Positions 15,502 through 24,304 of a stretch of 64,000 nucleotides of DNA are shown here, one piece after another (positions within the stretch are counted from its first letter, which is position 1; every line of letters begins with the position of its first letter). The notes under the pieces were generated by a model, which saw only the letters and a program-made list of their open reading frames with translations, did not search any database and was not told where the DNA came from. Origin of the DNA: an uncultured Oscillospiraceae bacterium (GTDB lineage: Bacteria; Bacillota; Clostridia; Oscillospirales; Acutalibacteraceae); contig UQQR01000002.1 of the NCBI GenBank assembly GCA_900543215.1, forward strand, positions 1-64,000, in the 5' to 3' direction. Made by a program: the position numbers and the translations under genes.

Positions 15502-17069
15502 TGAGTGACCTTCCCGAAAAAAACACGGTTGACGGAGAAAACACGGAAGAAAGCGCTTCTACGGTTTTCTCTGACCCGACGCAGTATAAAAAGGCGTCTG
15601 AAAAACAGAAAAGAAACAGACTGCCCGTAATTATTGCCGCCGTTCTGGCGGTGGCGGTCCTTGCGGGCGGAACGGTTGCGGTTATAAAGCTTATACCCGA
15701 AAAGGAGGAGAGCACATCCTCGTCAGCCTTTGAAACAATAAAGGTTTTAGAGCTTAAAACCGATGACCTTAAATCCGTTACGGTTACGAACGAAAACGGT
15801 ACATTCAAGCTTTATTCGGTAAAGGAGACGGCGGAATCGACCGATTCATCTTCGTCCGATACGGCGGAGGAAGTGAATTGGTATCTTGACGGATACGAAA
15901 AGGATGTTATAAACACCTCTTCGGTTAAGAGTATCGCTACTAAAGCGGCAACGGTTACAGCGGTTCGTGAAATAACCGCAAAAAGCGCGGCGGAATGCGG
16001 ACTTGAAAGCCCTGCCGTAAGGGCGGATATAGTCACAAACGACGGCGCCGAGCTTTCCCTTTTAATAGGCGGAGAATCGCCGGACGGCACAGGGGTATAT
16101 ATCAAGCTTTCAACAGACGATAAAATATATATTGCCGAGGATTCGGTCAAGGAGACCTTTGTTTTTGACGCTTTAAGCCTTGCGAAAACAGAAGCTGTTT
16201 CCGGTATTGCCGTGACGGACGCAATGAAGACCTCGTACACCGACGATAAGGGTGCGCTTACCTCCTTCGATTCAATAACCGTTACGGGAAAGAATTTCCC
16301 CGAAAAGGTGATTATAACTCCGAATACCGACAAAAATCTTTCGCAATATGCCGCATATATGACTACTTCGCCGACAAAGCGGATCGCCGACAAAGTGGAC
16401 GGAATTTTCGGTTTATTCAAAAGCGGCGTAAGCGTATCGGGAGTGTATTCGTTCGATACTTCGGCGGCGGAGCGCAAAAAGCTCGGTCTTGACGACCCCG
16501 ACCTTACGGCGGAAATAAAGATAGGCGATTTTTCGCTTTCTTATTCGTTCAAGCAGCAAAGCGACGGAAATTATGCGGTTTGGTATGACGGCGCAAAGCT
16601 TATTAATAAGATTTCCGCAAGCAATCTTTCGTTTATAGATTATAAGGCTTCGGATTTCTATGCTTCGTGGGTATGCCTGCAATCAATAAACGAGCTTTCA
16701 AACTTTACCGTTAAAACCGCCGACAAGGTGTACAGCTTTGATATAGTATATGACGACAGCGAGGACGCAGAGGAAACCTATGTGATAACCTACAACGGCA
16801 AAAAGCTTACCGCGTCGGATTTCCAGAGCTTTTATCAGGAATGTATCTCGCTTTCCTGCTCCGATTTTACCGTGGAAAAGCTTTCGGTCGCTCCGCAAAT
16901 GACCTTTGTGTTCACCTATTCGGACTCTTCAAGAGCGCCGACTTCGGTTGAGTTTAAAAAAGCAAGCGAGACTAAATATCAGTACAGCATAGACGGTATT
17001 GATATGGGTAAAATCAATTCCTCTGCCCTTAATAAAATTTTAAGGCAGGCAGAGAAATTAACATCATAG
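15501..17069 (+). CDS. DUF4340 domain protein
   Basis: A 522-residue protein with one N-terminal helix (about 35-56, RLPVIIAAVLAVAVLAGGTV) and a large extracytoplasmic region of repeated beta-rich modules (LKTDDLKSVTVTNENG, ARADIV-like and LGLDDPDLTAEIKI segments) typical of DUF4340. DUF4340 proteins regularly accompany GldF/GldG-type ABC operons. Its start overlaps the stop of the GldG gene (TAATG). Confidence 0.85.
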   Translation: MSDLPEKNTVDGENTEESASTVFSDPTQYKKASEKQKRNRLPVIIAAVLAVAVLAGGTVAVIKLIPEKEESTSSSAFETIKVLELKTDDLKSVTVTNENGTFKLYSVKETAESTDSSSSDTAEEVNWYLDGYEKDVINTSSVKSIATKAATVTAVREITAKSAAECGLESPAVRADIVTNDGAELSLLIGGESPDGTGVYIKLSTDDKIYIAEDSVKETFVFDALSLAKTEAVSGIAVTDAMKTSYTDDKGALTSFDSITVTGKNFPEKVIITPNTDKNLSQYAAYMTTSPTKRIADKVDGIFGLFKSGVSVSGVYSFDTSAAERKKLGLDDPDLTAEIKIGDFSLSYSFKQQSDGNYAVWYDGAKLINKISASNLSFIDYKASDFYASWVCLQSINELSNFTVKTADKVYSFDIVYDDSEDAEETYVITYNGKKLTASDFQSFYQECISLSCSDFTVEKLSVAPQMTFVFTYSDSSRAPTSVEFKKASETKYQYSIDGIDMGKINSSALNKILRQAEKLTS

Positions 17070-17085
17070 CAAACAAATTTGAAGA

Positions 17086-17122
17086 ATTCGGGGGACTGTC
17101 TTGCGGCGGTTCCCCGATTTTT
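17086..17122 (+). terminator. Probable terminator of the Gld-type operon
   Basis: The stem TCGGGGGA / TTCCCCGA is followed by TTTTTTG, 20 nt after the last stop codon. Confidence 0.6.
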
Positions 17123-17194
17123 TGTCGGTGAATGTCGGAAGCTTTGATATGTGTAATATTCTTGAAAACCTAGTTTTAAAGGAGTATTATATAA

Positions 17195-17257
17195 ATGAGC
17201 TTTTTGGAAGATCTGTTTACGGTGGGGTGTGGGGCGATAAAACGCCGAACCGAATAA
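17195..17257 (+). CDS. 20-residue ORF with strong ribosome site
   Basis: ATG 17195 follows TTTTAAAGGAG at good distance and encodes MSFLEDLFTVGCGAIKRRTE, then TAA. It lies 17 nt before the next gene. It may be a leader peptide, a remnant, or chance. No family is recognised. Confidence 0.3.
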   Translation: MSFLEDLFTVGCGAIKRRTE

Positions 17258-17273
17258 AAAATAGAAAAACGAT

Positions 17274-17522
17274 ATGAAAATGATGGATTGCGTCAGAATG
17301 ACGGTTGAAAAGGAAAGGTATGCTAAGGACGGCGTTCACAAAGGAATGTACGGCTGGATATGCCTTGAAGATAACACAAACGGCACATGGCTTGTGAATT
17401 TTCCGCAGTGCGGCGAAAAATCGGATATTGCCGAAATAAGCGTAAGTGAAGAGGATATGGAAGAGGTCCCGATAATGTACGCCGCCGAAAACGAGCGGAT
17501 AAAGGCGGAGTACGGGGACTGA
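17274..17522 (+). CDS. Small unknown protein (82 aa)
   Basis: The frame MKMMDCVRMTVEKERYAK opens an 82-residue acidic protein with a beta-rich middle (GMYGWICLEDNTNGTWLVNFP) and an acidic helix at the end (SVSEEDMEEVP). A second possible start is ATG 17280. The layout resembles small KOW- or SH3-like proteins but I cannot name a family. The ribosome site is weak; coupling to the preceding 20-codon frame is possible. Confidence 0.55.
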   Translation: MKMMDCVRMTVEKERYAKDGVHKGMYGWICLEDNTNGTWLVNFPQCGEKSDIAEISVSEEDMEEVPIMYAAENERIKAEYGD

Positions 17523-17569
17523 TTTCGGGGGTATTCCCAAATGATATGACGGCACACAAAAAACAACTG

Positions 17570-17598
17570 TTGACAAAAGAGCTTTTTTAGTTTAAAAT
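17570..17598 (+). promoter_or_regulatory. Promoter of the FAD-dependent oxidoreductase gene
   Basis: TTGACA (17570-17575), a 17-nt spacer and TAAAAT (17593-17598). Confidence 0.75.
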
Positions 17599-17681
17599 AG
17601 GAAAGCAGTAAGGGCTGTGTTTTCCGATAGGAGAACGCAGCCTGATTTTGTGCGTAATAATCTTAAAGGTGGAATAGTGTA

Positions 17682-19061
17682 ATGTCACTCAAAAAGTATG
17701 ATGTTGCGATAATAGGCGGAGGAATAGGCGGTCTTATGGCGGCTTACAGGCTTCACTGCAATGCTCCGGACATAAAAATCGTCATAACCGAACGGGGAAA
17801 CAGGCTTGAAAACCGTCACTGTCCTGCCGGAAAAAATAATACCTGCGTTCACTGCAAGCACTGCTCAATTACAAGCGGATATGCGGGCGCGGGCGCATTT
17901 TCGGACGGTAAGTTCAATTTAGGCACCGCCTACGGCGGAATTTTAGGCGAGGAATTGGGCGACGAAAAGGCGAACGAGTACATAGACGAGGTCGATAAGG
18001 TACTTAATAAGTACTGCACCTCGGGCGAGGTTAAGATATACCGTTCAAACGAAGAGCTTAAGCTTAAATGTATACAGAATAATTTAAGACTTCTTGATAT
18101 GAATGTAAAGCACCTCGGAACGGATAAAAACTATCTTACCATGCAGAATCTTATAAATGCGCTTGACGAGATGGGCACGGATCTGCTTGCGTTCTATGAC
18201 TGTAAGAGCATAGAAAAGACAGACGGCGGATACATACTTCATTATGAAAACGGCGAAGCTATCGAGGCTAAGAAAATAATAATCGCCACAGGAAGAGGCG
18301 GCGCTAATTTCGTTGCGGATTTCTGCCGCTCATACGGCGTTCATATGCGCTCCAACCATGTTGACATCGGCGTGCGTGTTGAAATGAAGGATATGATATG
18401 GAAAGAATTTTCCGACCGTATATACGAACCGAAAATTCTTTACAAAACCAAGACCTTCGAGGATCGCTGCCGTATGTTCTGCTTTAACAAGGGCGGTCTT
18501 GTATCGGCGGAAAACAATCACGGTATAATAACCGCAAACGGACATTCCTTTGCGGACCCTGCCAAAAAGACCGACAACTGCAATTTTGCAATACTTTCAA
18601 GCATACGCTTTACAGAGCCGTTTGACCAACCTACCGAATATGCCGAAAGCATTTCGAGGCTTGCCAATATGATAGGCAAGGGCAATGTGCTGGTTCAGCG
18701 CTTCGGCGATCTTGTAAGAGGCAGAAGAACCAACGACCACCGTTTGGGTCAGAACACCGTAATACCTACGCTTAAGGCGACAGCAGGAGATATTTCGCTT
18801 GTGCTTCCGCACAGAATACTTACAAATATTATAGAGACGATCTATGCGCTTGACCGTGTGGCTCCGGGTACCGCGAACGACGATACGCTTCTTTACGGCT
18901 GCGAGAGCAAATACTACTCTATAAGACCCGAATTTATGAACGACAAATTTGAGCTTATAGACGGGGTTTATATAATAGGCGACGGCAGCGGCATATGCAG
19001 AGGACTTTCCCAGTCCGGCGCAATGGGCATATATGTTGCCGATTGCATCACAAAGGGATAA
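17682..19061 (+). CDS. FAD-dependent NAD(P) oxidoreductase-like protein
   Basis: The protein has 459 residues with an N-terminal dinucleotide-binding motif (VAIIGGGIGGLMAA, Gly run at 12-17), a CxxxxxCxxCxxC cluster at about 47-62 (CPAGKNNTCVHCKHCSI), an ATGRGG motif near 207 and a C-terminal FAD contact IIGDGSGICRGLSQSGAMG. These features fit the COG2509-like family of uncharacterised FAD proteins. The Cys-rich stretch suggests a redox or metal site. It is a single gene with its own promoter, terminated at 19107. Confidence 0.82.
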   Translation: MSLKKYDVAIIGGGIGGLMAAYRLHCNAPDIKIVITERGNRLENRHCPAGKNNTCVHCKHCSITSGYAGAGAFSDGKFNLGTAYGGILGEELGDEKANEYIDEVDKVLNKYCTSGEVKIYRSNEELKLKCIQNNLRLLDMNVKHLGTDKNYLTMQNLINALDEMGTDLLAFYDCKSIEKTDGGYILHYENGEAIEAKKIIIATGRGGANFVADFCRSYGVHMRSNHVDIGVRVEMKDMIWKEFSDRIYEPKILYKTKTFEDRCRMFCFNKGGLVSAENNHGIITANGHSFADPAKKTDNCNFAILSSIRFTEPFDQPTEYAESISRLANMIGKGNVLVQRFGDLVRGRRTNDHRLGQNTVIPTLKATAGDISLVLPHRILTNIIETIYALDRVAPGTANDDTLLYGCESKYYSIRPEFMNDKFELIDGVYIIGDGSGICRGLSQSGAMGIYVADCITKG

Positions 19062-19068
19062 AAAACAA

Positions 19069-19112
19069 AGAAAAAGCTGTAAAAAACGAAAGTTTTTTAC
19101 AGCTTTTTTTAT
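19069..19112. terminator. Bidirectional terminator
   Basis: The stem AAAAGCTGTAAAAAAC (19072-19087) and its complement at 19092-19107 separates the oxidoreductase gene from the converging atpC. Confidence 0.85.
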
Positions 19113-19513
19113 TGCATATATTTTTTGACTTTAAGCCTTGCAAGCGCCCTTGCAAGAACAATTTCGTTGTGGCGGTGCTCCTTCACGCTCTGTTCGTGCA
19201 TTATAAGCTTAAGCGTCTTTTGCCTTGTTTCCTCTGCCTTTGCGGCGTCGATTTCATCCGGCCATTCACAGCAGTTCGAAAAGACCAATACCTCGTCGTT
19301 TCTCACTTCCATAAATCCGCCCGAAATATAGGCGTTTTTCCATTCACCGCCGACCTTAAGCTTTATTTCGCCTATGATAAGCGACGCTACCATTGTGCTG
19401 TGACCCTTTAAAACACCGATTTCTCCGTCCTCGGTCTGGCATATGACCTGCTCTGCCATACCCTTAAAAAACTGCTTTGACGGTGTTATGATTTCAAGTA
19501 AAAACTCACTCAT
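19109..19513 (-). CDS. atpC: ATP synthase F1 epsilon subunit
   Basis: The epsilon subunit (134 aa) belongs to the central stalk and regulates rotation. The N-terminal beta barrel (LLEIITPSKQFF, GEIGVLKGH, ISGGFMEVRNDEVLV) and the C-terminal helical hairpin (residues about 88-132) are both present. It is the last gene of the operon. Confidence 0.95.
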   Translation of the reverse strand: MSEFLLEIITPSKQFFKGMAEQVICQTEDGEIGVLKGHSTMVASLIIGEIKLKVGGEWKNAYISGGFMEVRNDEVLVFSNCCEWPDEIDAAKAEETRQKTLKLIMHEQSVKEHRHNEIVLARALARLKVKKYMQ

Positions 19514-19526
19514 ACGGCATTCTCCG

Positions 19527-20909
19527 TTAAAGGGTCTTTGCCTTGGCTCTGGCTTCGTCTATATTTCCTACCATAAAGAAAGCAAGCTCGGGTATATCGT
19601 CTGCCTCGCCGTCAACTATCTGACGGAAGCCCTCAATCGTCTCGCTAAGCGGTACAAACCGTCCCTCGGCACCCGTATATGCCTTTGCAACGCTCATAGG
19701 CTGAGAAAGGAAGTTCTGTATCTTTCTTGCGCGGTATACGGTAAGTCTGTCGTCTGCGGACAGCTCCTCCATACCGAGTATTGCGATAATATCCTTCAAG
19801 TCGTCATAACGCTGTAAGCATTCCTGCACTCGCCTTGCGACGCTATAATGCTTTTCGCCCACAATTTCGGGTTCAAGCACACGGCTCGAGGATTCAAGCG
19901 GATCGACCGCGGGATAAATCCCCTGCTCGGCTATGCTTCTTGAAAGCACTGTAGTGGCGTCAAGGTGAGTGAATATCGTGGCAGGCGCCGGATCCGTAAG
20001 GTCGTCCGCCGGAACATATACTGCCTGAACAGATGTGATAGAGCCTTTATCGGTTGAGGCTATTCTTTCCTCGATGGAGCCAAGCTCTTGAGCCAATGTC
20101 GGTTGATAACCCACGGCGCTCGGCAGTCTTCCGAGAAGCGCACTTACCTCGTTGCCCGCCTGAACAAAGCGGTAGATGTTATCTATAAATAAAAGCACAT
20201 CCTGATTTTTTTCGTCACGCAGATATTCCGCCATTGTAAGTCCCGTCATAGCAACGCGCATACGGCTTCCGGACGGTTCGTTCATCTGACCGAAAGCAAG
20301 TATCGACTTATCTATAACGCCGCTGTTTTCCATATCATGAATAAGTTCGTTTCCCTCACGGCTGCGCTCGCCGACGCCCGTGAACACCGAATATCCGCCG
20401 TGATTAACGGCTATGTTGTGTATCATTTCCATTATAAGCACGGTTTTTCCGACGCCCGCGCCGCCGAACAGACCTATTTTACCGCCCTTTGCATAAGGAA
20501 CAAGCAGGTCTATTACCTTAATTCCGGTTTCAAGCAGTTCGGTAGCCGGCTTTTGCTCGGAAAGGCGGGGAGCGGTTCTGTGTATTGGCAAATAATGTTC
20601 CGCCGTAATGGGACCCTTTTCGTCGATCGGTCTGCCGAGAACATCCACAACACGGCCGATAACGCCGTCGCCCACAGGAACCTCTATACCCTTACCGTCC
20701 GATTCAACCTCAAGATTACAGCGAAGTCCTTCGGTAGCTTCCAAGGCAATGGCGCGCACAGTGCCATCGCCCAAATGCGCCGCAACCTCCGCATGCTTGT
20801 CGTACTCCTTAATGACTACAAGTGAATTTATGGGAGGGACCCTGTCGCCGTCAAAGCGAATATCAATTACAGGACCTGAAATTTTTACTATTTTACCTGT
20901 ATATTTCAT
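19527..20909 (-). CDS. atpD: ATP synthase F1 beta subunit
   Basis: The catalytic subunit, 460 aa. It has the P-loop GGAGVGKTVL, the GERSREGNEL motif with the catalytic Glu, LFIDNIYRFVQAG, and SALLGRLPSAVGYQPTL. The sequence is normal throughout except for FIDNIYR where most have FIDNIFR. Operon order beta-epsilon is standard. Confidence 0.98.
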   Translation of the reverse strand: MKYTGKIVKISGPVIDIRFDGDRVPPINSLVVIKEYDKHAEVAAHLGDGTVRAIALEATEGLRCNLEVESDGKGIEVPVGDGVIGRVVDVLGRPIDEKGPITAEHYLPIHRTAPRLSEQKPATELLETGIKVIDLLVPYAKGGKIGLFGGAGVGKTVLIMEMIHNIAVNHGGYSVFTGVGERSREGNELIHDMENSGVIDKSILAFGQMNEPSGSRMRVAMTGLTMAEYLRDEKNQDVLLFIDNIYRFVQAGNEVSALLGRLPSAVGYQPTLAQELGSIEERIASTDKGSITSVQAVYVPADDLTDPAPATIFTHLDATTVLSRSIAEQGIYPAVDPLESSSRVLEPEIVGEKHYSVARRVQECLQRYDDLKDIIAILGMEELSADDRLTVYRARKIQNFLSQPMSVAKAYTGAEGRFVPLSETIEGFRQIVDGEADDIPELAFFMVGNIDEARAKAKTL

Positions 20910-20922
20910 TTAATTCACCTCG

Positions 20923-21801
20923 TTAAACTCCGTTGTTCTGCACCTGCGTTGCCGCGGCAATTTCGGTGATTTCATTTGTAATAACAAGCTGTCTTACGGC
21001 GTTTATTTGCTCGGAAAGCTTTGCTATCATTTTGTCGGCGTTTTTTGTGGCGTTTTGCATCGCCGTCATTCTTGCGGCGTTTTCGCTTGCCGCCGACTGC
21101 ATTATTATATCGTACATCATTCCCACAATGTACTGCGGAACCATCTGGTCGAACACCGTCTGCAAATCAGGCTCGTAAAGGACATCCGCCTCGTACTTAT
21201 TTTCGTACTCAACATCGTCAAAATCACGGCGCAAAAGCGGCAAAACACGCTTGCACACGGGTTTTTGCACTGCCGAATTGATATACCCGGTGTACACGAT
21301 ATATACCTCGCTTACATCATGGCTGTCATATCGGCTTATAATATCCTCGCCTAAATCGCTCGCAAGAGAAAGCGAGGGAAGTTGGGAAGCGCCGTACCAA
21401 GCGCCGTCCGGCTTTATTCCGTGGGCGGTAAACATTTCCGTTCCCTTAAGACCTAACGAATAAAGCACAGGATCCGAAAATCCGCTCATTTTTTCCATGG
21501 CAAGGCGCACAACAGCGGAATTGTAGCCGCCGCAAAGACCCTTGTCGGAGGTTATTACAAAGAAAAGCGCCTTTCCGTTCTCCGTAAGCTCAATATACGG
21601 GTCGGTAAGCATATTGTGCTTTGTCTTTGAAATAATGTCCTTCATTGTGGAACGAAGTCTTTTAAGGTAAGAAAGATTATATTCGATATTTTGCATTGAT
21701 TTTTTCATACGGGAGGTAGACAGAAGATACATAGCGTTTGAAATCTGCCTTGTCTGCTCAATCGCATGAAGATGCTGCTTTAATTCACTGATGTTCTCCA
21801 T
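20923..21801 (-). CDS. atpG: ATP synthase F1 gamma subunit
   Basis: The rotor shaft, 292 aa. Two long terminal helices (residues 1-60 and about 215-285) frame the Rossmann-like core with ITSDKGLCGGYNSAV. It overlaps atpA by 17 nt. Confidence 0.95.
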   Translation of the reverse strand: MENISELKQHLHAIEQTRQISNAMYLLSTSRMKKSMQNIEYNLSYLKRLRSTMKDIISKTKHNMLTDPYIELTENGKALFFVITSDKGLCGGYNSAVVRLAMEKMSGFSDPVLYSLGLKGTEMFTAHGIKPDGAWYGASQLPSLSLASDLGEDIISRYDSHDVSEVYIVYTGYINSAVQKPVCKRVLPLLRRDFDDVEYENKYEADVLYEPDLQTVFDQMVPQYIVGMMYDIIMQSAASENAARMTAMQNATKNADKMIAKLSEQINAVRQLVITNEITEIAAATQVQNNGV

Positions 21802-23314
21802 TTAAGTAGCTTTCCTTAAAAGTATTTAAAGCCTCGCCGAGCCTCTTTTCATCTTCATCGGTAAGGTCGCCCGAGGTACGGACGGAATTTTCAAGCACAC
21901 CGTAATTTGTGTGCAAAAAGCTCAGCATTTCATTTGAGAATTGCTTTATCTGCGAATCCCCTACGCCGTCAAATATATTGCTGCGGTAAGCAAAAAGCAG
22001 AGCCGTCTGCTCAAACAGCGAATAGGGTCGGCTTTTAGGTTGCTTTAAAAGCTCTGTAAGTATGTGACCTCTGTTTAAAAGCTTTGCCGTCGATTCGTCA
22101 ACATCACTGCCGAACCTTGTGAATACCGCCATTTCACGGTATTGCGAAAGTTCTATACGAAGCGAGCCCGAAACCTTGCGCATAGCCTTGTGCTGTGCCG
22201 CTCTGCCCACACGGGAAACCGAAAGACCTGTATTTACCGCAGGTCTTACACCGCTGTGGAAAAGCTCTGTCTCAAGATATATCTGACCGTCGGTAATAGA
22301 AATTACATTTGTCGGGATATAAGCGGATATATTTCCGCCCATTGTTTCGATAATCGGCATTGCCGTAATACTGCCGCCGCCCAGTTCCTCGCTCATACAG
22401 GCGCTTCTCTCAAGCAAACGGCTGTGAAGATAGAAGACATCGCCTGGGAAGGCTTCTCTTCCGGGCGGTCTGTGTAAAAGCAACGACATTGTACGGTAAG
22501 CTACGGCGTGCTTTGAAAGGTCGTCGTATATTACAAGCACATCTCTGCCTTTTCTCATAAAGCCCTCCGCAACCGCACAGGCGGAGTAGGGAGCCAGATA
22601 CTGCATTGCGGGGCTGTCCGAAGCGGTAGCAGCAACCACAATACTGTAATCCATAGCGCCCGTGTTTTTAAGGGTTTCGGTTATCTGCGCTATATTGGAA
22701 GCCTTTTGACCTATGGCGCAGTATATGCATATTACATCGGTATCCTTTTGATTTATTACCGTGTCTATCGCGATAGAGGTCTTACCCGTCTGCCTGTCGC
22801 CTATTATAAGCTCACGCTGACCCCTGCCTATCGGTATCATACTGTCTATTGCCATAATGCCCGTTTCAAGCGGCTTATCGACAGGGCGGCGCTGCATTAT
22901 TGTAGGCGCGGGCGTCTCGCACGGCAAATGCTCCTTTGCTTCAAGGGGCATACCGTCAAGCGGACGGCCTATCGGGTCTACGACCCTGCCTATAAGGGAA
23001 TTGCCGACAGGCATATCGGCTACAACTCCCGTACCCTTTACGCTGTCGCCCACATTTACGGAGTCGGCGTTGTCCATAAGCACTGCGCCTACGCCGTCCT
23101 CGCTCAAATCGAGAGCCATTCCGTACACGCCGCCCTCAAATTCCAAAAGCTCGCCGTAAAGACGGTCGGGAAGACCGCCTACTCTTACAACTCCGTCACC
23201 TACGGTTTCAACCTTGCCGGAGCGGTAAACAATAGGGGCTGTATGAAATTCCGCAACGCGCTTTTTCAAAAAGCTGCTTATTCTTTCAATTTCGGTTTCT
23301 TCCACTCTGCTCAC
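21785..23314 (-). CDS. atpA: ATP synthase F1 alpha subunit
   Basis: The non-catalytic nucleotide-binding subunit, 509 aa. P-loop GDRQTGKTS, YCAIGQKASNIAQ and the SDVDESTAKLLNRG tail region are present. The N-terminus is MSRVEETEIERISSFLKKRV, with the usual alpha helix that would normally bind the N-terminal domain of the delta subunit; that delta domain is missing in this operon (see 23319). Confidence 0.97.
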   Translation of the reverse strand: MSRVEETEIERISSFLKKRVAEFHTAPIVYRSGKVETVGDGVVRVGGLPDRLYGELLEFEGGVYGMALDLSEDGVGAVLMDNADSVNVGDSVKGTGVVADMPVGNSLIGRVVDPIGRPLDGMPLEAKEHLPCETPAPTIMQRRPVDKPLETGIMAIDSMIPIGRGQRELIIGDRQTGKTSIAIDTVINQKDTDVICIYCAIGQKASNIAQITETLKNTGAMDYSIVVAATASDSPAMQYLAPYSACAVAEGFMRKGRDVLVIYDDLSKHAVAYRTMSLLLHRPPGREAFPGDVFYLHSRLLERSACMSEELGGGSITAMPIIETMGGNISAYIPTNVISITDGQIYLETELFHSGVRPAVNTGLSVSRVGRAAQHKAMRKVSGSLRIELSQYREMAVFTRFGSDVDESTAKLLNRGHILTELLKQPKSRPYSLFEQTALLFAYRSNIFDGVGDSQIKQFSNEMLSFLHTNYGVLENSVRTSGDLTDEDEKRLGEALNTFKESYLNGEHQ

Positions 23315-23318
23315 CGCC

Positions 23319-23537
23319 TTACCCGTTTATTTCTTTTTGCATTTTTTTAAGCTGAGAGGAAATGCTCAGGTCGTATATTTCGCCGTCAACCTCCGCAATA
23401 AATCCGCCGATTATACCGTTGTCGGTAATGTGCTTAAATTCGGCGTCCTCTCCGAGCCTTTCCTTAAAGCCGTCGCAAATGCGTCTGTAGGCTTCCTCCG
23501 ACATATTTTCGGCAGTGGTAATTATTACCGTTTTCAT
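23319..23537 (-). CDS. atpH: ATP synthase delta subunit, C-terminal domain only
   Basis: Normal delta subunits have about 180 residues: an N-terminal six-helix domain that caps the alpha subunits and a C-terminal domain that binds subunit b. This frame has only 72 residues and matches just the C-terminal part (NGIIGGFIAEVDGEIYDLSISSQLKKM equals the family's GIIGGF...YD.S....L motif). The gap to atpF is only 9 nt, so the missing half cannot be upstream, and neither neighbour carries it as a fusion. The frame is intact, with ribosome site and tight spacing, which argues for a real minimal delta and not decay. Confidence 0.8.
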   Translation of the reverse strand: MKTVIITTAENMSEEAYRRICDGFKERLGEDAEFKHITDNGIIGGFIAEVDGEIYDLSISSQLKKMQKEING

Positions 23538-23546
23538 TAAATCACC

Positions 23547-24050
23547 TTATTCCGCACTGCCGGTATGTTCCTTGAAAAACTCGTCGGCAATACGCATATT
23601 GTCCTTATTGTCAACCTCACGGGATAAAATCCGTGCCGAGATACCGAAAGCCAAATCGGTAATATCGTCCTTCATATTGCCGAGAGCCGCATCGTGCTCC
23701 TGCTTTGCCTGAACCTTTGCTTTTTCAATTATGCCGTCGGCGGTCTTCTTTGCGTTTTCTATAACGGTGTCGGCGTTTTGCTTCGCCTGCTTTTCCGCGT
23801 CACGGATAATATCCGCTCCCGCCGCCTTGCTGTCGGCAATAAGCTTAGAATACTGCTCGGCTGCGGCGTCTGCCTGCGCCTTTGCCTCGTTTGCTTCCTT
23901 AAGCTGATTTTCTATCTTCGCCTTACGCGCGTCAAGAAACTTTTTAACGGGCTTATACGCAAGCGTTTTTACTATCACAAACAGGATAATGATATTTATA
24001 ATGTTAATTATCAGATCTTTTACAGCGTCCGATATAACCAAGCCGTCCAT
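23547..24050 (-). CDS. atpF: ATP synthase Fo b subunit
   Basis: The peripheral stalk, 167 aa. One N-terminal membrane helix (about 8-30, LIINIINIIILFVIVKTLAY) then a long charged helix (32-145) and a short C-terminal region. Length and layout are normal, with no delta fusion. Confidence 0.93.
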   Translation of the reverse strand: MDGLVISDAVKDLIINIINIIILFVIVKTLAYKPVKKFLDARKAKIENQLKEANEAKAQADAAAEQYSKLIADSKAAGADIIRDAEKQAKQNADTVIENAKKTADGIIEKAKVQAKQEHDAALGNMKDDITDLAFGISARILSREVDNKDNMRIADEFFKEHTGSAE

Positions 24051-24073
24051 AAACCTCGTCTCCGTTCAATCAA

Positions 24074-24286
24074 TTAAACTTTTGCAGCAAGTATAAGCGC
24101 TACAACGAATGCGTAAATGGCGGTGGATTCCGCAAGCGCGCATCCCAAAAGAAGTATAGCGTTTATTTTACCCGAAGCCTCCGGCTGACGGGCTACTGCC
24201 TCTGTTGCCTTACCTGTTGCGATACCCATTCCGAGACCTGCGCCCAAAGCTGTTAAAATTGCCAAACCTGCACCTATTGCTGTCAT
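24074..24286 (-). CDS. atpE: ATP synthase Fo c subunit
   Basis: The rotor ring subunit, a two-helix hairpin of 70 residues with the ARQPEASGK loop. The ion-carrying Glu is E53 in LAESTAIY. The EST-x-x-Y set (E53, S54, T55, Y58) matches Na+-binding c subunits such as that of Ilyobacter tartaricus, but the position of its Gln32 holds Met20 here. The coupling ion is therefore not settled by sequence. Confidence 0.95.
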   Translation of the reverse strand: MTAIGAGLAILTALGAGLGMGIATGKATEAVARQPEASGKINAILLLGCALAESTAIYAFVVALILAAKV

Positions 24287-24304
24287 TTTTATTTCCTCCT
24301 AAAA

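Noticed and set aside
17217..17576. 119-residue minus-strand reading frame
   Set aside because: Covers the small plus-strand gene; Phe/His-rich shadow without ribosome site.
22706..23350. 214-residue plus-strand reading frame
   Set aside because: Mirror of atpA on the other strand; Tyr/Arg-rich composition typical of antisense frames and no ribosome site.
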